Shown one piece after another: positions 17,350 through 26,342 of a stretch of DNA of 64,000 nucleotides. Location of the stretch: the NCBI RefSeq assembly GCF_027667425.1, contig NZ_JAQEGR010000018.1, positions 1 to 64,000 on the forward strand. Reading direction: 5' to 3'. Positions within the stretch are counted from its first letter, which is position 1; every line of letters begins with the position of its first letter. The position numbers and the translations under genes were made by a program. Below the pieces are notes generated by a model, which was not told the DNA's origin, did no database searches, and worked only from the letters and a program-made list of their open reading frames with translations. The stretch is from Fusicatenibacter saccharivorans. GTDB lineage: Bacteria; Bacillota; Clostridia; Lachnospirales; Lachnospiraceae.

Positions 17350-18742
17350 CTTCAGAAACATAATCCTTGACTTCCGCATAGATCGCTTTACTCTCCGCCG
17401 CCATCAAATCAAGCTCATCCATCTCTAATTCCACATTGATATGCTTCAACTTATTTGATTTAAGTTTGGAAAGCAACACGATACTTTCCACATGCTCCGA
17501 CCACGCGAACATATCATACCCCCATGCCTCTTCTGCCTTATATCCATGTTTCGTCAGATACCGCAGGTCTCTCGCCAATGTCTCCGGATTGCAGGAGACG
17601 TAGACCACTTTTTTCGGTGAAAGGGTTACGACAGAGGACAGAAAGGCTTCATCACTGCCGGCTCTTGGCGGGTCCATGAAGACGACGTCGGCTTTTTCGC
17701 CTTTTTCAGCCATGGAGACCATGAAGGCGCCGGCGTCGTTCTGGTAGAAGGAGACGTTTTTGATTTGGTTTCGTTTGGCGTTTGTTACGGCATCGCGGAC
17801 GGCGTCCGGGTTCAGTTCGACGCTGATGACTTCTCTGGCATCGCGGGATGCGATGAGGCCGATGGTTCCGATTCCGCAGTAGGCGTCCATGACGCGTTCG
17901 TTTCCGGTGAGGCCGGCCAGGGAGATGGCTTTTTCGTACAGGTTTTTCGTCTGAACCGGGTTGACCTGGTAGAAGGACTGCGGGGAGATGCGGAAGGTGC
18001 AACCGCAGAGTTCATCCTCGATGTAACCGCGTCCGAAGAGGACAATGTCGCGTTTTCCGAGTACCATGCTGTCGGTGCGGTCGTTGACGTTCAGTACGAT
18101 CGTGGTGATCTCCGGGTGGAGTTTGCGCAGGGCCTTTACGAAGTTGTTTTTTGACGGGAAGACTGGTGATACGCAGACGAGGACGACCATGATCTCGCCG
18201 GAAGCAAAGCCGGTGCGCACCATGACGTGGCGCAGGAGGCCGTAGCCGCTGTCCTCGTTGTAGATCATGATTTTGAAGCTCTTCAGCAGACTGCGGATAT
18301 CGCGGATGATGGCATCGGCACGCTGATCCTCGAGCAGGCACTCATCGACCGGAACCACTTTGTGTGTGCCCTTTTCATAAATGCCGGATATGATCGTTCC
18401 GTCTTTTTTGCGTGCAAAGGCGGAATTGACTTTATTCCGGTAATGATAAGGATTTTCCATGCCAACCATGCCTTTGACCGGGACGATGCCCTTCAGAGTC
18501 TTCTTCAGGAACTGCTCTTTTTTCGCGAGCTGCTCTTCGTAGGAGAGGTTCAGATATGTGCATCCGCCGCATTTTTTCTGATAAGGACATTTCGACGATG
18601 ATGAACTCTTTTTCTGCTTTCCTTTTTCCGGTGCCACGCTCTTTGTTTTCTCGATACGAACAGCTTTCTTTTTATTTTCCCTGTCGAAATACGTCTTTTT
18701 TCTTCCGTCAGATCTTTTATTCTTCTCTCTCGTGTTTTCCAC
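17330..18742 (-). CDS. rlmD: 23S rRNA (uracil-5-)-methyltransferase RlmD/RumA family
   Basis: 470 residues. A basic 50-residue N-terminal extension is followed by iron-sulfur cysteines (CPYQKKCGGCTY, about 52-64), then the TRAM-less RumA core, SAM motif VMDAYCGIGTIGLIAS near 290, VFMDPPRAG near 360, and the catalytic cysteine in VVYVSCNPETLARDL near 384. The family methylates specific uridines in 23S rRNA (U1939 or U747). The gene ends in a frame that stops after DYVSEAKRIES, while the usual C-terminal tail continues in another frame. Base composition changes sharply at this 3' end, from GC-rich inside the gene to AT-rich beyond it. Confidence 0.92.
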   Translation of the reverse strand: MENTREKNKRSDGRKKTYFDRENKKKAVRIEKTKSVAPEKGKQKKSSSSSKCPYQKKCGGCTYLNLSYEEQLAKKEQFLKKTLKGIVPVKGMVGMENPYHYRNKVNSAFARKKDGTIISGIYEKGTHKVVPVDECLLEDQRADAIIRDIRSLLKSFKIMIYNEDSGYGLLRHVMVRTGFASGEIMVVLVCVSPVFPSKNNFVKALRKLHPEITTIVLNVNDRTDSMVLGKRDIVLFGRGYIEDELCGCTFRISPQSFYQVNPVQTKNLYEKAISLAGLTGNERVMDAYCGIGTIGLIASRDAREVISVELNPDAVRDAVTNAKRNQIKNVSFYQNDAGAFMVSMAEKGEKADVVFMDPPRAGSDEAFLSSVVTLSPKKVVYVSCNPETLARDLRYLTKHGYKAEEAWGYDMFAWSEHVESIVLLSKLKSNKLKHINVELEMDELDLMAAESKAIYAEVKDYVSEAKRIES

Positions 18743-18761
18743 TTTCTCTTACCTTCTTCCT

Positions 18762-19592
18762 CTATTTCGCAAACCCGCGCAGCAGCGCGATCTCTTTTGC
18801 ATATCCGTCCAGCTCATTCGGTGTTTCCAGATAGAACGGCAGTCCCGCCAGCGCCGGATGTGTCACAATCCGCTCAAATGCCGCAAGTCCCAGCGATCCC
18901 TCGCCGATCTTCTCATGGCGGTCCTTATGGCTCTCAAACGGATTCTTGCTGTCGTTCAGATGAACCGCTTTCAGCTTCGAAAGTCCTACCACGCGGTCGA
19001 ACCTCTCAAGCACATCATCGAGGTGATCCACAATATCGTATCCCGCATCGTACACATGGCACGTATCCAGGCAGACACCCATGTGGTCTTTTAATTCCAC
19101 GCGCTCCAGAATCGCCGCCAGCTCCTCAAACGAGCGGCCGACTTCGGTTCCTTTTCCTGCCATCGTCTCGAGCAGCACCGTGGTCGTCTGCTCCGGTTTT
19201 AAAATTTCATTCAGCATCTCCGAAATCAGACGGATTCCCTCTTCCGCCCCCTGTCCGGTATGGCTGCCCGGGTGGAAATTGTAGCAGTTTCCCGGCGTAT
19301 ACTCCATCCGTTTCAGATCATCCGCCATCGTCATCCATGCAAACTCTCTCGTGTGCGCATCCTTCGAGCACGGATTCAGCGTGTACGGCGCATGTGCCAA
19401 AATGCGCTCGATTCCATGCTCCTTACTGTAAGAAAGAAACGCTGCGACATCCGCCTCGTCGATGGCTTTCGCCTTGCTTCCTCTCGGGTTTCTTGTAAAA
19501 AACTGAAAGGTATTCGCCCCGATGGACACCGCCTCTTTTCCCATGGCAAGATATCCTTTGGACGATGATAAATGACATCCTATTGTCAGCAT
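18762..19592 (-). CDS. nfo: Endonuclease IV (AP endonuclease)
   Basis: 276 residues, normal for endonuclease IV. It cuts 5' of abasic sites in base excision repair and uses a three-zinc centre. Metal ligand motifs are present: NFHPGSHTG near 101, VCLDTCHVYDAGYDI near 172, HLNDSKNPFESHKDRHEKIG near 210, and a late glutamate in YLETPNE. The start MLTIGCHLSSSKGY is family-typical. It lies 20 bp upstream of rlmD on the same strand and downstream of the YhaN/YhaO-like pair, forming a repair-flavoured cluster. Confidence 0.95.
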   Translation of the reverse strand: MLTIGCHLSSSKGYLAMGKEAVSIGANTFQFFTRNPRGSKAKAIDEADVAAFLSYSKEHGIERILAHAPYTLNPCSKDAHTREFAWMTMADDLKRMEYTPGNCYNFHPGSHTGQGAEEGIRLISEMLNEILKPEQTTTVLLETMAGKGTEVGRSFEELAAILERVELKDHMGVCLDTCHVYDAGYDIVDHLDDVLERFDRVVGLSKLKAVHLNDSKNPFESHKDRHEKIGEGSLGLAAFERIVTHPALAGLPFYLETPNELDGYAKEIALLRGFAK

Positions 19593-19652
19593 AACTTTTA
19601 TTCTCCTTTATTTCCAAACCACAACTCACCGATTCTCTGCGAGCCGCATTAC

Positions 19653-21185
19653 TTAAAGCACAATTTTCCGGTACGGAATTCCCATCTCCGAGAGTGCTTC
19701 CTCCTCCCGCTTCTGACACGTAAAGAGCAGCACCTGCGTCCGGTTTTCCGCCAGCCATTTCAAAGTTTCTTTCAGCCGGTTTTCATCGTAAAACGCAAAC
19801 GATTCATCGAGAATCACCGGCAGCTCCTCCTCGCCGCAGAGCACATCCATCGCCGCCATGCGGAGCGCAAAGTACGCCTGCTCGATCGTGCCGCGGCTGA
19901 CCTGTTCAAGCGGCACATATTCGTCTGCGGTGTGAAGGCCGATCCGCAGATTCTCATCCATATTCACCTGCAGATAGCGGCCATTCGTCAGCGATGACAG
20001 CGTTTTTGACATCTGCTGTTTTAAGCGGTCGCCGATCCGGCTCTGCATCTGTACGGAGAGACTCTGGATCGTCTCCCCCGCCAGGGAAAGCGCATCGAGT
20101 TCTTCCTGCAGATGATCTTTTTCCGTCATGAAAATGCAGAGCTCTTCGTATTCACTCTGCAGGTTCGACAGCACCGTCTGTTTCTGCCCCAGCTCCTGCT
20201 TCAGGCGGTCCACATTCCACTGCTGGCGGCGGATCGCCTGCTCCTCCGGCTCCGTCACGACCTGCTCGACCTCCGTTTTCCGGTGACGGAACAGACTGTA
20301 CGCCAGATACAAGAGCGCCGCAATCGCAAGCCCGAGTCCCGTTCTCGTCAGCAGCGAATCAATATGGAAGAACTGCAGAATGCATAAGAACAAGAGAAAT
20401 CCAGCCAGCGCCACGCACGCGGCACCCCATTTGCGGCTCTTCCGAGATTCTTTTTTCATCTTCCGCACCCGTTCGATCGGCACATCCTTCTGATAAATAT
20501 CCCGCTTCATCTGCTCTTTCGCCTGCTGCAGATTCTCCTCGCTCTGACGGCACTCCTCCGTAAAAACGGAAATTTTCGTCTCAAGTTCTTCCTTCCGTTT
20601 TTCCAGTCCCGCCAGCGTCTTTTTCTGTTCCTGCTCTAGGCGCTTTCTCTTCTGCTTCAGCAGATCCAGCGCCGCCGCCACATCGAGCTCTCCATCGCTG
20701 CTCCCCTGGTAATTTGCCATATAGTTCCGCAGCTCATCCGCAAGCCCTTCCTCGGTTCTTCCTTTTAACTGCCCGATCGAAGCCGTATTATCATACACAA
20801 TCTCACTGACACCGCCGAGCAGCATGGAAAGATCGCCGTCCTCCACGGAGAGCACCTCGCCGTCCGTCAGGCACACCAGCTTTGCATTGGCGTTCTGCCG
20901 CCCGAAATTCCGGGTCAGACGGAACCGTTTGCCGCCGCTTTCAAGCACCATCTCTCCCGCATAGTATGCCGGATTTTCCCATGGCTCATAACGACTGTAG
21001 ACATCATTTTTTGCCGCCCGCCCCCGGCCGCGTGTCATGCCGAACAGCATGCTGCGGATGAAGGTATGGACGGTCGATTTTCCGCTCTCATTTTCCCCGC
21101 TGATGAGCTGAATCCCATCGGAAAATTCCAGCGTGCGGTTCTGCATTTTTCCAAAATTGCGGATTTCCAGTTTTTCTATTTTCAT
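19653..21185 (-). CDS. YhaN/SbcC-like AAA ATPase, compact, with internal membrane hairpin
   Basis: 510 residues. N-terminal RecF/SbcC-type ATPase half: MKIEKLEIRNFGKM, P-loop GENESGKST at 30-38. Coiled coil at about 180-250. Two adjacent hydrophobic segments at about 255-300 (WGAACVALAGFLLFLCILQF; LGLAIAALLYLAYSLF), then a second coiled coil. C-terminal half with QVSRGTIEQAYFALRMA (signature-like) and Walker B LPVILDESFAFYD near 457. It pairs with the phosphoesterase 26 bp upstream, like B. subtilis YhaN/YhaO. Those partners resemble Rad50/Mre11. At 510 residues it is roughly half the size of B. subtilis YhaN, and the hairpin suggests membrane attachment. Confidence 0.88.
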   Translation of the reverse strand: MKIEKLEIRNFGKMQNRTLEFSDGIQLISGENESGKSTVHTFIRSMLFGMTRGRGRAAKNDVYSRYEPWENPAYYAGEMVLESGGKRFRLTRNFGRQNANAKLVCLTDGEVLSVEDGDLSMLLGGVSEIVYDNTASIGQLKGRTEEGLADELRNYMANYQGSSDGELDVAAALDLLKQKRKRLEQEQKKTLAGLEKRKEELETKISVFTEECRQSEENLQQAKEQMKRDIYQKDVPIERVRKMKKESRKSRKWGAACVALAGFLLFLCILQFFHIDSLLTRTGLGLAIAALLYLAYSLFRHRKTEVEQVVTEPEEQAIRRQQWNVDRLKQELGQKQTVLSNLQSEYEELCIFMTEKDHLQEELDALSLAGETIQSLSVQMQSRIGDRLKQQMSKTLSSLTNGRYLQVNMDENLRIGLHTADEYVPLEQVSRGTIEQAYFALRMAAMDVLCGEEELPVILDESFAFYDENRLKETLKWLAENRTQVLLFTCQKREEEALSEMGIPYRKIVL

Positions 21186-21211
21186 CTTCTATACCTCCCG
21201 CAATCTTTTTT

Positions 21212-22276
21212 TCAGCCGTTCCTGCGTGCCGCCAGCAGCGCCTCGAGACCATAGTCGAGCGCCTTCTGTGACTGCGCATCCGTCTTTGTTTCAAATGCTT
21301 CAATATAGGCGCTGATCAGACTAGCGCCATACGTTTTCTTCAGCTGTTCCAGATCGTACGCCGGACGTGTTTCATCCTCCACGGAGATGACTCTGCCGCA
21401 GTCCAGCAGCCGTTTCGGAGAAAATTCCAGCTCGGCGGCACGGTGTCCCACAAGTTTCAGGCGGATGATTTTTCGGATCTTCCCATCCTCCCGCAGCGCC
21501 AGCTCCTGTTTCAGCTTCGTCTCCAGCGCATACTGTGTCAGATCCTCCGTCACGTTCAACACCAGATCTTCGTACTCATATCTGGCAAACGGCACAAACT
21601 GAATCCGCGTGCCGTGCTCGTCCACCGTTCCGCGGATGTAGCCGTGCGGCCCCAACTGCGTCTCATCCGTCGGTTCGAGTGCGCCTGCGTATGCCATTTT
21701 GTCGGGAATAAGAATCCCCGGCTTATGAATGTGCCCGCACGCAATATAATCAAACCCAGCCTGCGCCATGCGGCCCGGATTCCACGGCATGTGGCGGGCA
21801 TCGCCGCCGTGCGCGAGCAGCAGATGATATTTCATTTTTCCCTCCGGCCGCACGCCGTCCAGCCGGTTTTCCAGAATCTCTTTTTTGTCGTAACTGCATC
21901 CGTACACCGCCGTCTTCTTCTCCGGGACTTCAACACACTCCGGCTCCGGCGACAGGAGCATTACCACGTTGTCTGCCCAGTCGAAACCGCGGTAAAAGCT
22001 CTCCCGTTTCACATAATCGTGGTTTCCGGCAATCAGCACGACGATCGTCTCCGGGATGGAAGCAAAGAGATCATTAACCTCTTTCAGTTCCCGCAGAAGC
22101 GGCTGGCACTGAAACAGATCTCCCGCAATCAGCAGAAAGTCCGTCTTTTCCCGACCGGCCAGGCGGATGATCCGCCGGAAGCTCTCCCAGATGGCCTCCC
22201 CTCGCTCCTCGCTCCAGGGAAATCCCGCATCCGGCTGCATGCCGAGATGCACATCCGCAATATGAATAAACCGCAT
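21212..22276 (-). CDS. YhaO/SbcD-like metallophosphoesterase (DNA repair exonuclease)
   Basis: 354 residues. The calcineurin-like phosphoesterase motifs are in order: DVHLG near 8, GDLFQ near 52, GNHDYV near 85, HGGD near 162, and CGHIHKPG near 187. These bind two metal ions. The C-terminal 130 residues form a capping domain as in YhaO. Mre11/SbcD-type nucleases process DNA ends with an ATPase partner; the ATPase gene follows after 26 bp. The start MRFIHIADVHLGM is family-typical. Confidence 0.9.
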   Translation of the reverse strand: MRFIHIADVHLGMQPDAGFPWSEERGEAIWESFRRIIRLAGREKTDFLLIAGDLFQCQPLLRELKEVNDLFASIPETIVVLIAGNHDYVKRESFYRGFDWADNVVMLLSPEPECVEVPEKKTAVYGCSYDKKEILENRLDGVRPEGKMKYHLLLAHGGDARHMPWNPGRMAQAGFDYIACGHIHKPGILIPDKMAYAGALEPTDETQLGPHGYIRGTVDEHGTRIQFVPFARYEYEDLVLNVTEDLTQYALETKLKQELALREDGKIRKIIRLKLVGHRAAELEFSPKRLLDCGRVISVEDETRPAYDLEQLKKTYGASLISAYIEAFETKTDAQSQKALDYGLEALLAARRNG

Positions 22277-22405
22277 AGGCGCATACCCCTTTCTGGATTC
22301 ATTTTCTCCATTACTACAATACGGACGTCAGGCACACCAAATCCACATTGGATTCCACTGCACCCGGCATCCGTATTTTTTAAGTTTCTATATCACTTTT
22401 CGTAA

Positions 22406-23797
22406 TTACAGCTCGCAGTTGTTTACTGTTCTCGGGAACGGGATGACGTCGCGGATATTGCCCATTCCGGTCAGATACATGACGCATCTTTCAAATCCCA
22501 GTCCGAATCCTGCATGGTGGGTAGAACCATATTTTCTGAGGTCCAGATAGAATCCGTAATCTTCCTCAGCAAGTCCCAGCTCTTTCATACGGCCAAGCAG
22601 TTTCTCGTAGTCGTCCTCACGCTGGCTTCCGCCGATGATCTCTCCGATGCCAGGAACCAGACAGTCCATAGCGGCAACTGTCTTGTTGTCATCGTTCAGC
22701 TTCATGTAGAACGCTTTGATCTCCTTCGGATAATCGGTAACGAAAACCGGTCTCTTGAAGATCTGCTCGGTCAGATAACGCTCATGCTCGGTCTGCAGAT
22801 CGCATCCCCAGTATACTTTGTAATCGAATTTGTCGTTGTTTTTCTCCAGAAGCTCGATAGCCTCGGTGTAGGTTACACGGCCGAACTCAGAATTTACGAC
22901 ATGGTTCAGACGCTCGATCAGTCCCTTGTCCACGAAACTGTTGAAGAACTGCATTTCTTCCGGTGCATGCTCCATAACGTAGCGGATGACATATTTCAGC
23001 ATTGCCTCAGCAAGCTCCATATCATCCTCCAAATCAGCGAAAGCGATTTCCGGCTCGATCATCCAGAACTCTGCTGCATGGCGGGTGGTGTTGGAATTCT
23101 CTGCACGGAAGGTCGGTCCGAAGGTGTAGATATTGCGGAATGCCTGTGCAAAGGTCTCGCCGTTTAACTGTCCGCTTACGGTAAGGCTTGTCTTCTTTCC
23201 GAAGAAGTCCTGTGTGAAATCAACAGCGCCGTCCTCGGTTTTCGGAATATTGTCAAGATCCATGGTGGTTACCTGGAACATCTCGCCGGCTCCCTCGCAG
23301 TCGCTTCCGGTGATCAGCGGGGTGTTGACATAAACGAAGTCTCTCTCCTGGAAGAACTGATGGATCGCATAGGCGCAGAGGGAACGAACACGGAATACTG
23401 CCTGGAAGGTGTTGGTTCTCGGACGCAGATGGGAAATGGTACGAAGGTATTCCATGGAGTGGCGTTTTTTCTGCAGCGGGTAATCCGGTGCGGAAACGCC
23501 CTCTACGGTAACTTCTGCCGCCTGAATCTCAAACGGCTGTTTTGCCTGCGGGGTAGCAACGAGGGTACCTTTTACGATGATGGCTGCGCCGACGTTCATT
23601 TTGGAAATCTCAGCGAAGTTTTCCATCTCATCGTGGTATACGATCTGCAGGGTTTCGAAATAGCTTCCGTCGTGCAGAACGATGAAACCAAAGGTTTTGG
23701 AATCACGTACGCTGCGCACCCAGCCGCCTACGGTTACTTCTTTGTCCAGGTATGCTTCCCGGTTTTTATAAATCTCTCGGATGGTTGTAAGTTTCAT
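22406..23797 (-). CDS. asnS: Asparaginyl-tRNA synthetase
   Basis: 463 residues, full length for AsnRS. The N-terminal OB-fold anticodon-binding domain is at 1-105 (VTVGGWVRSVRDSKTFGFI). The class II core has FRAENSNTTRHAAEFWMIEP (motif 2, about 215-235) and GFGLGFERCVMYLTGMGNIRD (motif 3, about 425-445). It charges tRNA-Asn with asparagine. AsnRS is separated from AspRS by overall length and the short C-terminal core without the GAD insertion. Only 76 bp separate it from the upstream gene, too little for a T-box leader, so no tRNA-sensing control is evident. Confidence 0.96.
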   Translation of the reverse strand: MKLTTIREIYKNREAYLDKEVTVGGWVRSVRDSKTFGFIVLHDGSYFETLQIVYHDEMENFAEISKMNVGAAIIVKGTLVATPQAKQPFEIQAAEVTVEGVSAPDYPLQKKRHSMEYLRTISHLRPRTNTFQAVFRVRSLCAYAIHQFFQERDFVYVNTPLITGSDCEGAGEMFQVTTMDLDNIPKTEDGAVDFTQDFFGKKTSLTVSGQLNGETFAQAFRNIYTFGPTFRAENSNTTRHAAEFWMIEPEIAFADLEDDMELAEAMLKYVIRYVMEHAPEEMQFFNSFVDKGLIERLNHVVNSEFGRVTYTEAIELLEKNNDKFDYKVYWGCDLQTEHERYLTEQIFKRPVFVTDYPKEIKAFYMKLNDDNKTVAAMDCLVPGIGEIIGGSQREDDYEKLLGRMKELGLAEEDYGFYLDLRKYGSTHHAGFGLGFERCVMYLTGMGNIRDVIPFPRTVNNCEL

Positions 23798-23873
23798 TGT
23801 CTTTTTTCTCCCTAAATATTCATAGTGCTTTCTTTATTCTAGCACTTTTTGCGTCATTAGAAAACCCCGCAAA

Positions 23874-26342
23874 TCACTCGATCTTTACTTTTTTAATATA
23901 ACTGATGAAGACATTGCCGTTCTGTGCGAACAATGCATCGCTGTCATCGTCAGAAAGTGCAGTTGTCTCGCCCGTTGCCGGGTTATACAGCCAGGAATTT
24001 CCGAAAATATCGTATCCGGTCAGAAGCAGACTCTCGTTCTCGCCGGTCTTTACAACAACGCCGTAGCCGCTGCTGATCATGTAGAGAATTTCTTCTCTTG
24101 TGCAGCCCGTCAGGTTCAGCAGTTCGTAATCATCACCGAGTGACTCCTTCAGCACGTTTTCGTCCAAAGATGCACTCTGGAATCCCGACGGCATCGTTGT
24201 CTCGTCGAGGCGCATGCCCTGCTGGCGGTTTCCGCGCTCCCACACATAGGACTGGCTGCTGTTCAGCACAACGCCGACATTCTCATCGGCAAGCTGTACG
24301 GCCTCGGCCGGGGAGCTTAAAATGGCGATCAGTTTTCCTTTTCCATATACATAGTAAAGCTCTGCGCTGCCTGTTTCGTACGACATCGTAAGATCGGTCC
24401 GTAAGGTTGAATAGATATATTTCGGTGTCAGTGTCAGAAGCGACTGTGTTTTGCCGCTCGTCGAGAATTCCAGAAGGAACTGCTGCTCTCTTCTGTCGTC
24501 CACCGTTGCCAGGCGGCCCGTCACCAGTTCCTGGCTCTGCTGCTCGCCGTTCATGATGTGATCCTCCGGCGCATCCGCATAGCCGTTTTCCTGGCGTACC
24601 ACGCGGTCCAGCTCCAGAAGGCCGTCCGAAATCGACACGCCTGTCACATAATAGCCGTTCTGGTGATACTCTTTTTTCACGGTTCCGTCGATGCTGACAA
24701 TCCGCACCGTATGCATAGCGAAAACTTCATTGCCGGAAATATCTTTTAAAATATCGCTGTCGTTTGCCATACCATAGACAAAGTCTTCATTGATAAAGCC
24801 AAGTGCCCGGATCTTCTGTCCGTCATCCGCCGCAAAGCGCTGCGTTTCCCCGCTCTCCAGATTCATCACGGTGATGTTCATCGCACTGCTTGCATTGTCC
24901 GCATCCATCCACGCGATGCTCTCCTGGCTTTCCGATACTACAAAGCAGTCCTCCGGGATACTTTCCCGGACCACCGTCGTCGTGCCGGTTCCAATATCAA
25001 CCTTGCACAGGTTCTCATTCAGATAGAGATACATCTCTCTCTGCTTGTTGACGTAGGAGAGGCGGTCGAGCTGTTTTTTCAGCATCTCGTAGGAAATATC
25101 CGCCGGAACGAAAATCTCCTCGGTTGCCACATTCCGCTCGGCGCGATAATAGTAAACGGCTGCTCCCACTTCACCCTCGTGGTTTCCGCGGTTCATATAG
25201 CCATAAACAACAAACGTCACATCGCCCGCATCATCCACACGCACAATGTTGACATCATGCTCTCCGTGCTGTTCCCGGTCATCCATGCTGCCGTTCTCAC
25301 GGAAGCTGAAAACGCGGATCGTCTTGTTGGCGCTGCGGTTGTAGCACCAGAGATCACCGTTTACTACAAATGCGACAATATCACCTGCCGTATTCGTCAC
25401 ATACTCGGTATCCTCGCCGGTCACACCGAGGTTGATGCCGGATTTCGTCAGAACACCAAGCTCCGGATCAAAGATCTGCTGTACGCTCCGCTCGAAGTCC
25501 AGCAGAATAATCTCTCCGTCGGACTCTCGCATCCGGTAGAACTCGCTTACGGTATAATACTCCGTCTGTCCGTTCTCATCCTGCGCACTGATCATGTACT
25601 CCTGTGTGATGCTGGTCGTCGTCTCATTCGCTTCTTTGATCTGCTGCACCGGCTGCTGTACGATCGTCGGTGCGAGGCTTCCCCAGGAAATCTGGTCGAG
25701 GCTGGAATGAATGTTGACATTGAGGAACGAAGAATTATCCCCCGTCTCATCCGGCTCAAGCTGCGGAACGAGCGCTTCCGCCTGCGTTTTATCCAGGCAT
25801 GTCTGCGCAAACATCTGCGTGTAGGCCAGATAATCGCCGACCTCCACGCCGTTGCGCTGTACAATGCGGGTGTAATACCAGGCAGACTGGCCGTTTCCGT
25901 AGGCAACCTCGAGCTTCAGCGTATATTCCTGATTCATCAGAATCGCGGTCTCTAACTGGAAGTCTGCTTTCAGATAGCTTCCGTCCTCGTCAAACGATTT
26001 CAGCACCGAGTTTTCAATCAGCGCTCCGCCGTCTGTGCTTTCCACCGTATAGGTCACGTTTTTAATTTTCTGTCCCTTCGCATCAATTTCCAGCGTAAGC
26101 GAACGGTCCATCGGCAGCGGTGTCAGGTTTTCTCTTGTCGTTACGCCGTTCATCTCCTGGCAGTATCCGTACATGCGGTTCACTGTCATGTCCGCGGTCT
26201 TCATGTACAGCACCGGAAGACTCGCTGCGTCCAGATCGGTCGCATTCTCCGTCGTCTCGTGGCTCATCAGGTGTGTGAACACACCGACTGATGCGGCAAA
26301 AACAAGAAAAAGGATCAGAATCCTTGCTGCTCTTTTATTCAT
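23874..26342 (-). CDS. Membrane-anchored extracytoplasmic protein, unknown function
   Basis: 822 residues from the ATG at 26342, whose A overlaps the TGA of the upstream methyltransferase gene. A basic N-terminus and one hydrophobic segment (ILILFLVFAASVGVFTHLM, about 8-26) indicate a signal anchor with the rest outside. The body is rich in beta-type repeats with short aromatic/polar strands (GDIVAFVVNGDLWCYNRSA; SQESIAWMDADNA; GFINEDFVYGMAND), compatible with a beta-propeller, followed by YDIFGNSWLYNPATGE near the C-terminus. No catalytic motif is recognised. It is translationally linked to the methyltransferase gene. Confidence 0.75.
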   Translation of the reverse strand: MNKRAARILILFLVFAASVGVFTHLMSHETTENATDLDAASLPVLYMKTADMTVNRMYGYCQEMNGVTTRENLTPLPMDRSLTLEIDAKGQKIKNVTYTVESTDGGALIENSVLKSFDEDGSYLKADFQLETAILMNQEYTLKLEVAYGNGQSAWYYTRIVQRNGVEVGDYLAYTQMFAQTCLDKTQAEALVPQLEPDETGDNSSFLNVNIHSSLDQISWGSLAPTIVQQPVQQIKEANETTTSITQEYMISAQDENGQTEYYTVSEFYRMRESDGEIILLDFERSVQQIFDPELGVLTKSGINLGVTGEDTEYVTNTAGDIVAFVVNGDLWCYNRSANKTIRVFSFRENGSMDDREQHGEHDVNIVRVDDAGDVTFVVYGYMNRGNHEGEVGAAVYYYRAERNVATEEIFVPADISYEMLKKQLDRLSYVNKQREMYLYLNENLCKVDIGTGTTTVVRESIPEDCFVVSESQESIAWMDADNASSAMNITVMNLESGETQRFAADDGQKIRALGFINEDFVYGMANDSDILKDISGNEVFAMHTVRIVSIDGTVKKEYHQNGYYVTGVSISDGLLELDRVVRQENGYADAPEDHIMNGEQQSQELVTGRLATVDDRREQQFLLEFSTSGKTQSLLTLTPKYIYSTLRTDLTMSYETGSAELYYVYGKGKLIAILSSPAEAVQLADENVGVVLNSSQSYVWERGNRQQGMRLDETTMPSGFQSASLDENVLKESLGDDYELLNLTGCTREEILYMISSGYGVVVKTGENESLLLTGYDIFGNSWLYNPATGETTALSDDDSDALFAQNGNVFISYIKKVKIE

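Noticed and set aside
23798..23873. T-box leader upstream of asnS
   Set aside because: The gap is only 76 bp and lacks the T-box sequence and terminator structure.
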